The notes: generated from the letters alone by a model not told the origin. Numbered from the stretch's first letter, positions 33,734 to 45,480 are shown. The stretch is DNA of 58,112 nucleotides from Spongospora subterranea f. sp. subterranea (GCA_049724395.1 JAUGWO010000239.1:1-58112); one strand, 5' to 3'. Numbers and translations: made by a program.

Positions 33734-34749
33734 ATGTCCTATGTTTATGAGTTTCGCTCGAGCACCGGGACAGACGTGTACCCCGTTATTTTGAGGTTTT
33801 CAGATGTTGCAGGGGACGGTGCCTGCTTCTACCATGCATTGGCGAAACACCCTTGAGTCCCTTTGCCAACGGACTTGCGTTGAAGGAACATATGTTTCGC
33901 GAAGTTTTGAGGGAAGAGGTTCGATTTCACCCCTTAAGTAAATACAGTGATTGGGCACAAAATGCGAAGGATTACGCAAACACGCACCTTGGGGATCCAA
34001 AGAAGTATGCGGATGAAACAACGCCGTTTTTTGTCACTGCTGTCCTCGGCATCGATGTCATAACCATAAACGTGTTTGGTGAAGTGTTCCGACCGTCAGT
34101 AATGATGCTCGACTCTACCGATCCAGCCGTTCGGATGCTTGTTCGGCTTCCACTGGTTAATGCATTTGTTCTTCATCATACATTTGGGAAGTCAAATCAG
34201 TGGCATCTCCAATCGGAAATCGCGTGTCAGCGAAATCAGCTGAACCACTTCGGTGCTTTGCTAGGCTCTGAGAGCCTTTGTTTACCAGCAACTGTCTATC
34301 TGAATCTCTTGAGGCGAACTGAAGTTGTGATGGCTATCGGTCAAGAACATCCTGCCAAGGTTGTAACTCTCTCAATTCATACTCTACCGATTTTCATTGT
34401 TTTGGCCCAGCGGAAAAAGACGGAGAAGTGGTCGTTTTCGTCACGCGACGGCGTTCCTCGGCCGGACGTTACCCCGTTGACAAAAGTCCACCAATCATCA
34501 ATTCCTGGCGGCAAAGAGCCGGCGAAAGCAGCGGGAAATCAGAAGATACTTTTGAAATGGCTGTCATCGCATAAAAACAATTTTGATTTGGCTTCAAAAC
34601 TAGATGCCCTGGTGGAACATGAAACCAAACGCCGATCCGCTCAAAACCTGTTTTGTTCAATCAGAGATGTCGATATCAGAGATGACCCTGATAGTGAAGA
34701 TGTGCATCGCTGCATTCTTGATATGGTAATTATGTTGGATGTATTATAA
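33734..34749 (+). CDS. OTU-like cysteine protease gene of the transposon
   Basis: From ATG 33734 (MSYVYEFRSSTG) the frame reaches DVAGDGACFYHALAKHP, the OTU catalytic Asp-Gly-Asp-Gly-x-Cys-like motif. After a single frame change near 33852 it continues (SPFANGLALKEHMFREVLRE) for 298 codons, including ETTPFFVTAVLGIDVITINV and FVLHHTFGKSNQWHLQ, where a C-terminal His would be expected. OTU proteases remove ubiquitin. Here the gene is probably element-encoded and slightly decayed; the match rests on the Cys motif and domain order. Confidence 0.6.
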
Positions 34750-36741
34750 TGGCATGTAACTCCCCTCAGGTTTCGCATGTTGTGTCAACCTTGTCGAACA
34801 GTCAACCTTCACCATCTAGCAGCATTGTACCTTTGCTCTCAAAGCGTACCAAGGAACTTTCTTGGCTGCAGAGGTCTGCCGTAGTTTTCTTCTATTTACA
34901 CCCAAAATTGGGTCGCCGCGATTATCAACTGACTTTGAAAGTGTTCGCACGCCCCAAAGGTTGGCACGGTGGTTGTTGCTCCTCTAATGTTAACACTAAC
35001 TGCTTAATTCAGCTACCATTAAATAGTGGGTCACCAGCATCGAATGTAACAGAGCTATTGGTGTTCATTTGACATCGATGACTGCTAAGTCGATTGAATC
35101 CTTGCTTCCGGAGCTGTTTCGCAATCTTGCAGCTCCGGATAGCAAGGTTCACTTTGTTATTCGCGTTTCAGATCATGCACCGAAACAAAGTTTATTAGTC
35201 AATGGCAGCGACGGGTTATCTTGCCAAGCTTTGTCAGCCAAAGCAAGACTGGTTAATGATAATGCTCAATTACAGTATCTACCGGGGACATTATCACGAC
35301 GAGCCGGTGCTGGCAGGCCTAACTCACTTCTCCACGTTCGCTCTCGTATCGTTGAGATGTTAGACCAGTCTTGGGAATCTGGTACTATTCGGTTGCAACC
35401 AGTATATGCTAAGAGTCATAACTTTGGTTGTTAGGTCGACTCATCACTACAGAGCAACTGTATCAGTTGATAAGGAATGGATTTTCTCGCGACGAAAAAT
35501 TTTTCACGGCGAAACTCGATTCCTCAAAAAAGTCACACCCCAATTCGCTACACCAGTTCGTGCGCCGGGTCTTGCAGGACAACCGGTATGAACTTCGGAA
35601 AGGAGCTTGCTTATATATGTCAGTGAATAGTTGATGACAGGTTCTCTACCCGCACGCCAACCGTTTCGCAAAGCATTCCTCTGAACTGGAAAGAATTAGC
35701 AGAAAATAACGCTGAGTATCCACGAAAGTTATTTCGATAAAAAAACGTGGATGTCGTGATCACAGCGGATGAGGTTTCAGCTCGGACTACCAAACTGTCG
35801 GTTCTTACTCTATATTCAGGTTTTTTTGAAGTTTCATGAAATTGCCTTAAAAGCCATTGGCAAAACGGGAGAAAGACATATCGGAAATATTGTGCAAGCG
35901 CACGACGAGAAACTTGGGGCAACGGTCATGGTTGCGTGCGAACTGTTAACCTCTCAGTTATTACCGGCAATGATAATATTTACCGGAAAATTTGGTAAAC
36001 GGCTGTGTGACCAGTATCAACACCACAAACCCTCGTTAATCACTTTTAACGAGCAACACTGGATGAATACTACAACCTTTAAGATGTATCTCAGGTGGAT
36101 TCATCTCTAAAAATTATCGAAGCATGTGATTTACTAATTCTGTTTCAGATTTGTAATGGGATTATTTCCAAATAGAACCATAGGATTGACGGTGGACCGA
36201 TGCCGTCAGCACTATGGCACAGAGATTGACAGTTTTGTTGATACCTTGAACAAAGACGAGAGTATTCCGGGCAAGATCGTCTTAGGGTACATCGGAGAAG
36301 GACTTACACCGATTTTGCAGGTTTTTTTTGTGAGGTTGAGATTGGAGTTTATTTCAACTTTTTACAGGTACCTGATGTGTGTATCAATCGCGCTTTGAAA
36401 CAGCGTATCCAAAGTAAATATTATTTATTAAGAAACGAAAAAGCGCCACAATTTCGCCCAGGTAAACGACATAATCAAAAATTACGTTTTCAAAATATTT
36501 ATTTGCTGTAGGTGAAAAGTTTCATGTAACTCGTGATGACATGATCGGTATAATAGAGTCGGTCATCAACGAGATCAATTTCGAGAATCGCCAATCGAAG
36601 TGGATAGCGAACGCATTTGTCAAATGTGGGCAAGACCCGTGGAGCGTTTCACTCGCAGAGTTCCGACGCCATTTGGATGACCTTGCTACGAACAGTTTGT
36701 ACGCGGCAATGCTCAAACACCAGCAGGCTCTGAAGTTGTAA
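34749..36741 (+). CDS. DDE_1-type (pogo/Tigger-like) transposase
   Basis: Pieces in order: a possible N-terminal DNA-binding part (LSWLQRSAVVFFYLHPKLG, about 34860; RRAGAGRPNSLLHVRSRI, about 35300), NVDVVITADEV (about 35745, first Asp), ATVMVACELLTSQLLPAMII with WMNTTTFKMYLRWI (about 35915-36105), FPNRTIGLTVDRCRQHYG (about 36165-36220, second Asp), GEGLTPILQVPDVCINRALK (about 36295-36400, third Asp, across an intron) and a C-terminal tail ending at TAA 36739-36741. The RLT-like and LQPxDV-like blocks identify the DDE_1 superfamily. At least one in-frame stop (near 35730) indicates decay. Confidence 0.75.
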
Positions 36742-37316
36742 ATACAACCAATAAACAAAGCTACATGGAATATTGTCCGCATTTGACAACTCATTCGCTA
36801 TTTCACTACAGCTCTGAACGTCTAAAGTAATCACTGATGAGTCAGTGATGAAGATTGACGACACACCTGACCAAAGCACAAGTATGTTTGATATATACAG
36901 ATCATGTGGTATTGTTCCAGGACGATGTCGATGGAGGTACCAGTAGAGCGCGGAAGGTACATACATGTACAACACCATCCGAACATCAAAAAAGAGGGTT
37001 GCGCCGCTCGGACTTTTTCCTCACTGTCAGGCCGCCAAATGGATAAAAATTTTGAATTTTGTCATTGCAAGGGCTCTCAGATGGGATAATTCTGTCACCA
37101 AATCTCTAGAAAATGGCACTAATTTTGTCATTTCCACGGAGTTTTGCGAATTTTGTTTGATGGTCATCTACGGTACCTAGCCGGGGTCTGTACTGGGTCC
37201 GTACGGTGTTGGAGGCTGCGGTCAATTGGAAAGTTTCCGATGCTCAGTGTTTTTTCAAATCGTCTGAGATCCAGAACCTACGCTGAAGCTCGGGACTGGG
37301 GAATTGAACTGCTGTT

Positions 37317-37900
37317 TTATTCAAGGTAGGATAAGATATCCCATAACGGCTCCTCCCTCAGTAGCATTTGGACTAAGTTGGCAACTGCCGTAAACACAAT
37401 CGGATGGAAGCTTCTTCCATGGCGAAACAATCCGTGCCCTAGACAGGCAAATGTGCGGATACGGGCGATAACGCGTTCATGCCGGGCACCCATTCTTTTC
37501 AAAGAAATGGTGATGGCTTTCATGACTGAGGTCCCTCCTGTCTTTCGAAACGCTGTCAAGAATCGATTATCAACGTCACGATAACCGCTATCAGCGGCGG
37601 GTTTTTCTCCGGGCATCAACCGTGGCAATAAACATTTCTTCGCGATCTTGAGATCGGGCCACGACCCACACGGCACTTCACCGGCGATATGTACAATTTT
37701 AGAGCATCCTAGAGCAGTGCCAATCTCATATCTTAAGCCGGCACTATTGTGCTTGTGGGGACCAATCGTTTTTGTTGAACACGGGTCCTTCTGGAACTTT
37801 GAAGTCAATTCCGTCTATGTACATCGATGGGACCAGAACCTCGTATATTGCGGTTATACTCGCTTTAGTAACTGGGTTCGTCCCAACACTTGATGTGAGT
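37317..37900 (-). mobile_element. Harbinger/IS5-type (DDE_Tnp_4) transposase remnant
   Basis: A 163-codon minus frame (37808-37317) contains AGLRYEIGTALGCSKIVHIA, GEVPCGSWPDLKIAKKCLLP, GEKPAADSGYRD (catalytic Asp region) and ARHERVIARIRTFACLGHGL ahead of FRH and a HP-VF-AV block. This is the typical tail of DDE_Tnp_4 transposases, with the RHE catalytic Glu region. Upstream, PSMYIDGIDFKVPEG fits the first Asp region, but a frame change near 37750 separates it. Only the C-terminal half survives. Confidence 0.8.
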
Positions 37901-38096
37901 GAGGACGGTCAAACATTACTGTACCTGTTAAGAGGACAAGTTGGGATCCAGCGGACTTCATCAGTCCAGAGGCAATGGCCGACATTCGCGCCAGCGACGA
38001 GGCCAAAGCATTGGTACGATATTTTTGGCAACGAATCTTTAGAAACGTTCACGATTGCAATCCCCTTACCGTCGCCGGTACTGCACGTCACGACCA

Positions 38097-38700
38097 TCAG
38101 ATCACGGTACATTTACAAAACAATTGAGACCGTGAAAATCCCGACAAGGTTGGTGGCCACGCTGACCGTACGCAGCGAGGACAAGCTGGACTTGAACAGT
38201 ATCCTTTGTTGAATAAAGCAAAAATAAATAATATCCCTAATACAAAAACGAACACCACCGCCTCCAGCCACACGTACAGTGGCGCCATGCGCCCAAACTT
38301 GACGATGGTGTCCGAGTTTATTGGGGCAGACGATGATCTGACTTCACTCTGGTGATGGTGCAACAGGAGTCCCCCCATTCATGATGCTGACTGTATCTGC
38401 CAACCATTCTCTGCAGATCAGGCGCCAACCTCGCGTTTCACGCCACATGATCGACCATTCCTGAATCCATCCAATTGATACCTGTGGGTAATACAGACTT
38501 GTGATCGACACGGTCCAGATATTCATATCAGGCGTCTGCCATAACATGATCCTTGTCCACGAATCGAAGAAGGGCCAGGCTGAATCTAAGGCCACCAGAC
38601 TTGACGCGACGAAAACAAAATATATCCACAACTCGATCAATGGAATCCACACCTGAAAACGGGGTCTGGCCGAGGCCGACGACGCTTCTCCTGGGTTCAT
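38097..38700 (-). CDS. Possible membrane protein, unidentified
   Basis: Two minus frames could be spliced. 38700-38344 contains WIPLIELWIYFVFVASSLVA, and 38378-38097 contains MAPLYVWLEAVVFVFVLGIL then FIFALFNKG; each has one strong hydrophobic segment. A GT-AG intron around 38345-38330 could join them. I do not recognise the family. Confidence 0.35.
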
Positions 38701-39330
38701 GAACTATACGAACTGCAGTACAGTGACTTCCGCCGCCTCAAGGCTATTGCCCTCAAATGCAGAATTCACATTTCAGATCAGACATCGTGCGGGTAAATTA
38801 TCAGCCAAACCTGATGTGCTATCTTGTCGTCCAGATTATCAACTCATCAACCAAGATCGGGTACCGCGGCCGATTTCGTCAATAGTTTGGTTTTGGGGAC
38901 CAACAACACCTCCTGCCTGTCCGAAATCATCTCAACCTACACCTGTCAAAGTCAGGGCAGTTTTCGTTCGTGGGCAACATAGTATGTGTTTGTGACCGCT
39001 CCAAACAGTGATAGGCACGATGGCGTCGTTCAGGTAGTGTCGCCACTGTTGGAAAGCATATACGATGGCGAGGAGTTCCTTGTCATATAGTATTTCGTAT
39101 TGTTGATCGGCGGAACTCAACTTCCGCGAGAAAAGAGCAATTGTATGGTCGCGATCATCGTGGGACTGAGATAACATTGCCCCGAAGGGCATATGGTAGT
39201 CGGATGGGTCGGCTTCAATGACGCTTGGGAGGTCTGGGTCGTAGGTTTTGGGAACTGCGGCGGACGTGAACGCAATCGTCAATCGCTGAAAGGCGGGTTC
39301 GGCGTCGGTGTTCCATCGGAAAGCTTATGA
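38690..39330. mobile_element. Ty3/gypsy fossil pieces, two orientations
   Basis: Two fragments of LTR-retrotransposon RNase H lie head to head: a plus-strand piece around 38740-38850 and a minus-strand piece around 39282-38990. Both carry blocks diagnostic of Ty3/gypsy RNase H. They are short, broken and old; no long terminal repeats were seen. Confidence 0.75.
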
Positions 39331-39399
39331 GTGCATACAGAGGATTTGGGTCAGTTGGGAACTGTGTATCTCGGGCACACACTTCCTAACACTCCACAG

Positions 39400-39888
39400 A
39401 TTTGTTGTCGATCATTTCCGAAGACCGTCGCTGTTGACGACGACGCTCAGGAATTCGCTTGGCGCGTCGATCATCAACCCAATATGGCAACAAGACGAGA
39501 AAAGCCGCATTGGCAACGGTTTCCACAGTTCCAAATCAGGTCGTCAAAACATCGTCGACAGGCTGCGGTTTCGGGATTTCGTGATTGGATCGAGACGTGG
39601 AAAAAGGCTGACGATAATCGTTCCCGCCGCTCAAAGATTAAGTCCCAATAATCAGACGGTGATCTCGACCATTGTGGCGATAATACACCAATCGCAACAC
39701 GAAAAAGTACTTTCAGACACCCGTATTCCAATCACCTTTCTGGAAAACATCGTCATTATTTTTCGCGCGTCTGCGGAGTTCTCGGACTCCGTCCACGGGC
39801 CAATAATACTCAGGGAAACGTCAACTGAGGAAGTCGCCATCCTCCCTGGTGTGCGATCGTCACTATCCCGGGCAGTGAAACATGCCAA
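39400..39888 (-). CDS. Possible small gene divergent from DDX56
   Basis: An open segment starts near 39888 on the minus strand (MACFTARDSDDRTPGRMATS) and could be spliced to KGDWNTG and then to a Cys-containing end near 39530-39475 (NCGNRCQCGFSRLVAILG). Start sites of this frame and DDX56 would overlap by a few bases, so at least one ATG would be wrong. No family is recognised. Confidence 0.25.
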
Positions 39889-41851
39889 CCACGTTCAACG
39901 CGCTCGGCCTTGATGCCAGGCTGTGGAAATCAATCGCCAAGATGGGTTTTGTTCGCCCAACCCTGATCCAAGAGCACACCATTCCCATCGCCCTAACCGG
40001 CTCCGACGTATTACTTCGTGGCCGAACCGGAAGTGGCAAATCCCTCGCTTTCCTAATCCCGACGATTCAGAACATTCTGAACATGAAACTGCAGAATGTA
40101 AAATCATTTCGTGTTTTTGTTCCACTGGTTTCCAATCGATTTCCATCAGGTTTCGGCCTGTGCGATCGTATTAGCGCCAACCCGCGATCTTTGCCGGCAG
40201 CTCACACAAGTGTTGAACGCCCTTCTACACTTCAGCTACGACCTGATTGCAGCCGTCAACCTGGAGGGGCGAACCTCGTCGGCGCCGTTGCCCCGCGACC
40301 TGTCCCACATTCTCGTTGGCACCCCGGCCAGTGTGCTCACCTTCCTCAAAGCGCCGTCGGTTGCCCCCGTTCGCCCCCGTCTCTCATGCTGTCTGTCGCT
40401 GATTCCCTTGTCCAGGCACGATCTGAATCTGAAGGTCCTGATTGTCGACGAGGCGGATCTGGTTTTATCGTATGGATATACTGCCGATCTTCATGAACTC
40501 ATTACTTTGCTGCCAAGTAGAGCTCTTCAGGTAGAAAATCGCGGGTTTCACCCGCTCTCGTCCCACGTTTTCCATCGTCTGACACGCTCTCGTGCGCGTA
40601 GACGATTCTGGTCAGCGCGACGTTGAATGTTGAGCTGGATGCACTGAAGAGTTTGATCTTACGTAAACCGGCGATCGTGAAGCTCAACGAAGAGGATGGC
40701 GATGACCAGGACCTCAAACAGTTTTACATCAAGACCGCTTACGAGGACAAGTGCCTCGTCCTATTTGCATTATTGAAACTAGGTATCGACGTTGTGGTGT
40801 TTTTTTTTTCGAAAGTCCCCAAAATTGAGCGGGTTTTGTTTCAGGACCTATTGCGGGTAAAACCCTGATTTTCGTGCAGGACGTCACGTCGGCCTTCCAG
40901 CTTAAACTATTTCTGGAGGCGTTCTCGATTCGCAACGTCGTGCTTAACTCGGAACTGCCCATCAATTCGCGCACCGAGATCATTCACTCGTTCAACCGCG
41001 GTCTGTTCGATTACCTAATCACCACCGACAACTCCATGTCGACGCCAACCACCGGATCGAAGAGCAAGAAGGCCAACGACGATTCCGAGTTCAACGCCGC
41101 TCGTGGAATCGACTTTGAAAACGTCGCCAACATTATCAACTTTGACGTCCCGTCGACGGTGTCCAGTTACGTTCATCGTGTAGGCAGAGTTGCTCGTGCT
41201 GGGCACTCTGGCAACGCTTTCACTTTGTTAACGGCCGCCCCAGAGGTCACAACTGTTTGGGAAAAGGTTGGATCATCTCCACCGGTGTCGCTGCGTCGAC
41301 TTGGATTTTGAGTGGGTTTCTCTATAGATTTGTGCTCATTACACGATCGGGAACGACGACGGCGACGACGACGAGATGGTCAGCGATTGCGATATCAAAG
41401 AGTTGGTCATGGACGCGGCCAACGTGCACGCGTTCAAATACCGTGTGTCGACGACGTGCTGAACTCGATATCGACCAAAGCCGTGAAAGAAGCTCGGCTG
41501 AGTCAGCTGAAAGAAGAGATCGTCAATTCCGATATGCTGCAGAGCCATTTTGAGGACCATCCTCGCGAGCTGTCGCTGCTTCATGACCGCATTCTGCGGC
41601 CGAAGAACGTCAAATCGCATCTGACCGTTGTCCCCAAGTACCTCCTGCCGAATGCGGCCGAGGTCCACCATGCCTCCCTGGCCGAACCCGTGTCCAGGGT
41701 CCGGAATATCGTCGAGTCGCGAATGAACAAGCGCGATCGGTTTCGCCTGAAACACCAGCGCAAGCTGAACAATCCGCTGAAACTGAACCGCAAGCCCGGT
41801 CCACAGATAAAGAAACACAGGTCTAAAAAACAGACGAGAAAACGAAAATAA
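39882..41851 (+). CDS. DDX56: DEAD-box RNA helicase DDX56/Dbp9
   Basis: This nucleolar ATP-dependent RNA helicase acts in 60S ribosomal subunit assembly. Start ATG 39882 (MPTTFNALGLDARLWKSIAK), stop TAA 41849-41851. Motifs in order: Q motif GFVRPTLIQEHTIP, I GRTGSGKS, Ia APTRDLCRQL, GTP, II VDEADLVLSYGY (Dbp9-like), III SATLNVELDALKS, IV KTLIFVQD, V ARGIDFENV and VI HRVGRVARAG. The insert STPTTGSKSKKANDDSEF before ARGID is characteristic of the DDX56 branch, as is the basic tail (KKHRSKKQTRKRK). Introns include 40098-40149 and others before SAT, before GPIAGKT and after LTAAPE. It appears intact. Confidence 0.95.
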
Positions 41852-41903
41852 AACTACACATGAAAATTATTTTTAAAAATTCGTCCGGAGAAGAAAATTT
41901 CGT

Positions 41904-42250
41904 CTAGAAATTGTGCTTCCGAAATCCGGCCATATGGATGCAACAACGGGTCAACACGACGTTCGCGCGTTTGTTGATGGCGTTTTCGAGGTTGAAGTGC
42001 CGATGGGACGGTCTCGTGTAGCGTTGGTAAGGAGGATGGGCGCGTCCACGTTAGATGGCCCACTCATTGTTGAATGATCACAAGCCGCCCAAGCACAATC
42101 TGTGGCGCAGGGATCGGTTTTGCGCTGCTTTGATTTACCCCACTCAAATATCGTCGTTGTGTTCGTGATTGCATTGGTGCACGTAATAAGGGGTTTTTGG
42201 ATTTCACAACTTCGAGAGACCATATTTGAGTTCGTTCGATCTAGAAACAC
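41904..42250 (-). CDS. Possible small gene between DDX56 and PDCD2, unknown
   Basis: On the minus strand a C-terminal-looking exon (about 42050-41904) reads NLENAINKRANVVLTRCCIH then MAGFRKHNF and a TAG. Upstream, a 60-codon open stretch (MVSRSCEIQKPLITCTNAIT start, about 42216) would need an intron to join. Composition is protein-like, but no family is recognised and the model is speculative. Confidence 0.3.
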
Positions 42251-42286
42251 AAAACACTCCCAGACATATAAACGCGAGAAATCGAT

Positions 42287-43606
42287 TTATGTTGGCGAAA
42301 CGTTATTGACAGGAAGAGACGAGGATTGCATGGGAGCAGGTGGCGATTGTCTCCAGACGTTCTCCTCCATGTACCGATCGAGGCCAGACCCACAGCTGCG
42401 ACGACACGTGTGGACGACGATCGTGCCGAAATCGAACTCGGCATCGACGGCCAGGTACGACAGCAGCTGGGGCATGATCTGGAACTCGAAATCCGCCGGC
42501 CCTTTGCACGTTGGGCAGGTGATCTTGCCGATCATGGCGCCAGGCAACTGATCGCCACCGTGAACCCACAATGGGCGCGCATCCGGCGCGCGCTGATAGC
42601 GAATACATTGATCGGGGGCGCCGCTCATCAGGCTCTGGAATTCGACGAAGACGCCGTCGATCTCGGCGCCGTTCTGGAACGATTCCAGTTCGTTGTGGTC
42701 AGCGCGATCGCTCTCGTTCAGGTGGCGAACCTCATTCTCGTATTTGTCGATCAAATCTACGACGTGGTGAGAACAACCAGACCGGATTCCCAGACGAGAG
42801 TTTCCGACCTTTTTCCTTGTCGGTAAGCGATGGCGACGATAAATCTGCCTCTTCGATAACGACTTCGAACTGCGGCAGGGCGTATTGGCAATTCGGTCGA
42901 ATACCATCGGTTCCGCACGTTGACGAGTGAACGGATCTCCAATCCAATAACTGGTGCGCTTTAGAGCAATAGAACCGGTTGTGGCATTGACTGCATCGTT
43001 TGGGAGCGGCGACACCACAGACATCACACAGATGGACTATCGCCATCACAGGTCAGCATGGCGATTGGCCCTGATTGGCGTGTTGTGATTACCTTGGTCG
43101 TAGGGTTCATCGATCATGACGCTTTCTGCGTTGTTAGTGTGATCCGACCGATAATCGCCATCAGGCAATGGGGTCGGGGAGTAATATGGATTATCACGAG
43201 GGAGTTGGGATCGAAACACTTTCACACTACAGATGCGATTGTTTGTCAGCGATGGGCGTTTCTGGTTTCGGTGCGGCGGGCTGGCAACCGACCTATGTGT
43301 AGAATGGCTACATCCACGAGTACAGCAGAATACGAACAGGGTTCGGTGGAATGTGCAATGGGATATGTCCAATGGCGCATAGATCTGACAGATGAACTGC
43401 ATCACGTGCGAGCACTGGCCGCACTGCAGTTGGTCGGGTGTCGGGAGATACTGGGGGTTCAGCCAGGCAGGGAATCCCCCGACCTTACTGGGAAATCGGT
43501 GGCGAATCAGGGCGGAACACTCGTAATCCTTGTTGAGGAACCCCAGTAATAATGTCTCCTCAATAACCCTGTCGATATCATGATCCGAATCTGAACTGAA
43601 ACTCAT
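42287..43606 (-). CDS. PDCD2: PDCD2 (MYND zinc finger plus PDCD2 C-terminal domain)
   Basis: PDCD2 is a dedicated chaperone of ribosomal protein uS5 in 40S assembly. Start ATG 43606 (MSFSSDSDHDIDRVIEETLL); the upstream in-frame start is GTG. Exon 1 (43606-43093) gives LGFLNKDYECSALIRHRFPS then KVGGFPAWLNPQYLP, and CGQCSHVMQFICQIYAPLD, HRTLFVFCC. The next exon gives the MYND finger VHLCDVCGVAAPKRCSQCHN, RFYCSKAHQLLDW and HSSTCG. A 52-base intron after LTDKEK leads to DLIDKYENEVRHLNESD, and the PDCD2_C domain follows: FQSLMSGAPDQCIRYQRAPD, LWVHGGDQLP, CPTCKGPADFEFQIMPQLL, FGTIVVHTC and YMEENVWRQ. All Cys pairs are present and the length is about 400 residues. It looks functional. Confidence 0.95.
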
Positions 43607-43619
43607 GAATATTCGCACT

Positions 43620-44285
43620 TGGGTTTTGATCCCAGAGAACCCTTTGCCAGATCCATGGCGCTACCCGCCCATGGATCGGGAATAATCCGTCACGGACTGC
43701 GGGAAGACTGGCTCTGTCTGTGAAGAACCAAAACCAATGTTCTGTGTTTTTAGCCTGTCATTACTTATCCCATGGACCTATTTTATGGAGGATTGTGGGA
43801 CAATATCGCCAGTTGAAACGATAACAAAGCGATGTTGTGGAAGAAATCGACGACTTCAAATCAATGTCGAAGGTGCTTAGAAACTGAACCACAAGTTTGT
43901 GCTACAAATACTGATAGTTCAATCTTCCTCATCACTCTATTTTGATGTGGAAGTCCTGGGAGACCCACCAGAAACAAATTTTTACACCCCACACCCTGAA
44001 GTAAAAGTGCAGAGTAAACAATTGGTGCTGTGTTTGAAGCGTTGTTGTTGTATTACAGACCGATATGGCAGTGTGAATAAGATGTGCTGTAAGGCAAAGG
44101 CGATTATATAGATGGGATATAAATACGATATTGAGAAAGGAATGAAGATTGGAATACCCCTCATCTTCACAACAATGGTTGTCTAGGACCGGGAGGCCGC
44201 CTGGGTAGACACCTAATCCCTGAAGGATTTGCGGTGGAGATGCTCTAATGCCATATATCGCTCCATAGTCTTCTTGATCGGGTTG
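43620..44285. other. No gene seen
   Basis: Non-coding segment between PDCD2 and the minisatellite; only short frames and no clear repeats. Confidence 0.5.
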
Positions 44286-44289
44286 AGCC

Positions 44290-45480
44290 TTGCCGGCCTG
44301 TGTCCACCATGGTAGACAATACTCACTCCAGTACAGGTTACCTGGTTTATCCGGGTTGACCGGTGCCGGTACCGGTACCAGTCAGTTGGTGTGTCCACCA
44401 TGGTAGACAATACTCACTCCAATACAGGTTACCTGGTTTATCCGGGTTGACCCGTGCCGGTAACGGTACCAGTCAGTTGGTGTGTCCACCATGGTAGACA
44501 ATACTCACTCCAGTACAGGTTACCTGGTTTATCCGGGTTGACCGGTGCCGGTACCGGTACCAGTCAGTTGGTGTGTCCACCATGGTAGACAATACTCACT
44601 CCAATACAGGTTACCTGGTTTATCCGGGTTGACCCGTGCCGGTAACGGTACCAGTCAGTTGGTGTGTCCACCATGGTAGACAATACTCACTCCAGTACAG
44701 GTTACCTGGTTTATCCGGGTTGACCGGTGCCGGTAACGGTACCACTCCAGTCAGTTGGTGTGTCCACCATGGTAGACAATACTCACTCCAGTACAGGTTA
44801 CCTGGTTTATCCGGGTTGACCGGTGCCGGTACCGGTACCAGTCAGTTGGTGTGTCCACCATGGTAGACAATACTCACTCCAATACAGGTTACCTGGTTTA
44901 TCCGGGTTGACCCGTGCCGGTAACGGTACCAGTCAGTTGGTGTGTCCACCATGGTAGACAATACTCACTCCAGTACAGGTTACCTGGTTTATCCGGGTTG
45001 ACCGGTGCCGGTACCGGTACCAGTCAGTTGGTGTGTCCACCATGGTAGACAATACTCACTCCAATACAGGTTACCTGGTTTATCCGGGTTGACCCGTGCC
45101 GGTAACGGTACCAGTCAGTTGGTGTGTCCACCATGGTAGACAATACTCACTCCAGTACAGGTTACCTGGTTTATCCGGGTTGACCGGTGCCGGTACCGGT
45201 ACCAGTCAGTTGGTGTGTCCACCATGGTAGACAATACTCACTCCAGTACAGGTTACCTGGTTTATCCGGGTTGACCGGTGCCGGTACCGGTACCAGTTTA
45301 TCCAGTTGGTGTGTCCACCATGGTAGACAATACTCACTCCAGTACAGGTTACCTGGTTTATCCGGGTTGACCGGTGCCGGTACCGGTACCAGTCAGTTGG
45401 TGTGTCCACCATGGTAGACAATACTCACTCCAGTACAGGTTACCTGGTTTATCAGGGTTGACCGGTGCCGTACTACCAGT
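44290..45480. repeat. Minisatellite, 13 copies of a 91-base unit
   Basis: TGTCCACCATGGTAGACAAT starts each unit at 44301, 44392, 44483, 44574, 44665, 44761, 44852, 44943, 45034, 45125, 45216, 45312 and 45403. Two intervals are 96 bases, from small insertions. Two variants alternate: A has CAGTACAGG and CGGTGCCGGTACCGG; B has CAATACAGG and CCGTGCCGGTAACGG. The order is A B A B A' A B A B A A A A. Each unit contains near-palindromes around CCACCATGGT and GGTACCGGTACC. Open frames across it (71-76 codons) are by-products. Confidence 0.97.

Larger units (their letters stand above)
33440..37150 (+). mobile_element. Pogo-like DNA transposon carrying an OTU-like protease gene
   Basis: Two genes on the plus strand (OTU-like and DDE_1 transposase) are bracketed by copies of an AATTTTGTCAT motif: three at 33475-33615 on the left and three near 37050-37125 (two exact-like, one AATTCTGTCAC) on the right, all in the same orientation. 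On the left a 92-base unit containing GAGTAATTTTGTCATGCCAC is tandemly duplicated (about 33500-33670). I could not define clean terminal inverted repeats or the target duplication, so the ends are approximate. Confidence 0.6.

Noticed and set aside
44636-45421. Open frames with a repeated VSWCVHHGRQYSLQYRLPGL-type peptide.
   Set aside because: They are translations of the 91-base minisatellite; 91 is not a multiple of three and frames arise only by the small insertions.
44290-45480. CRISPR-like spacing of repeats.
   Set aside because: Units are contiguous with no unique spacers, and the genome is clearly eukaryotic.
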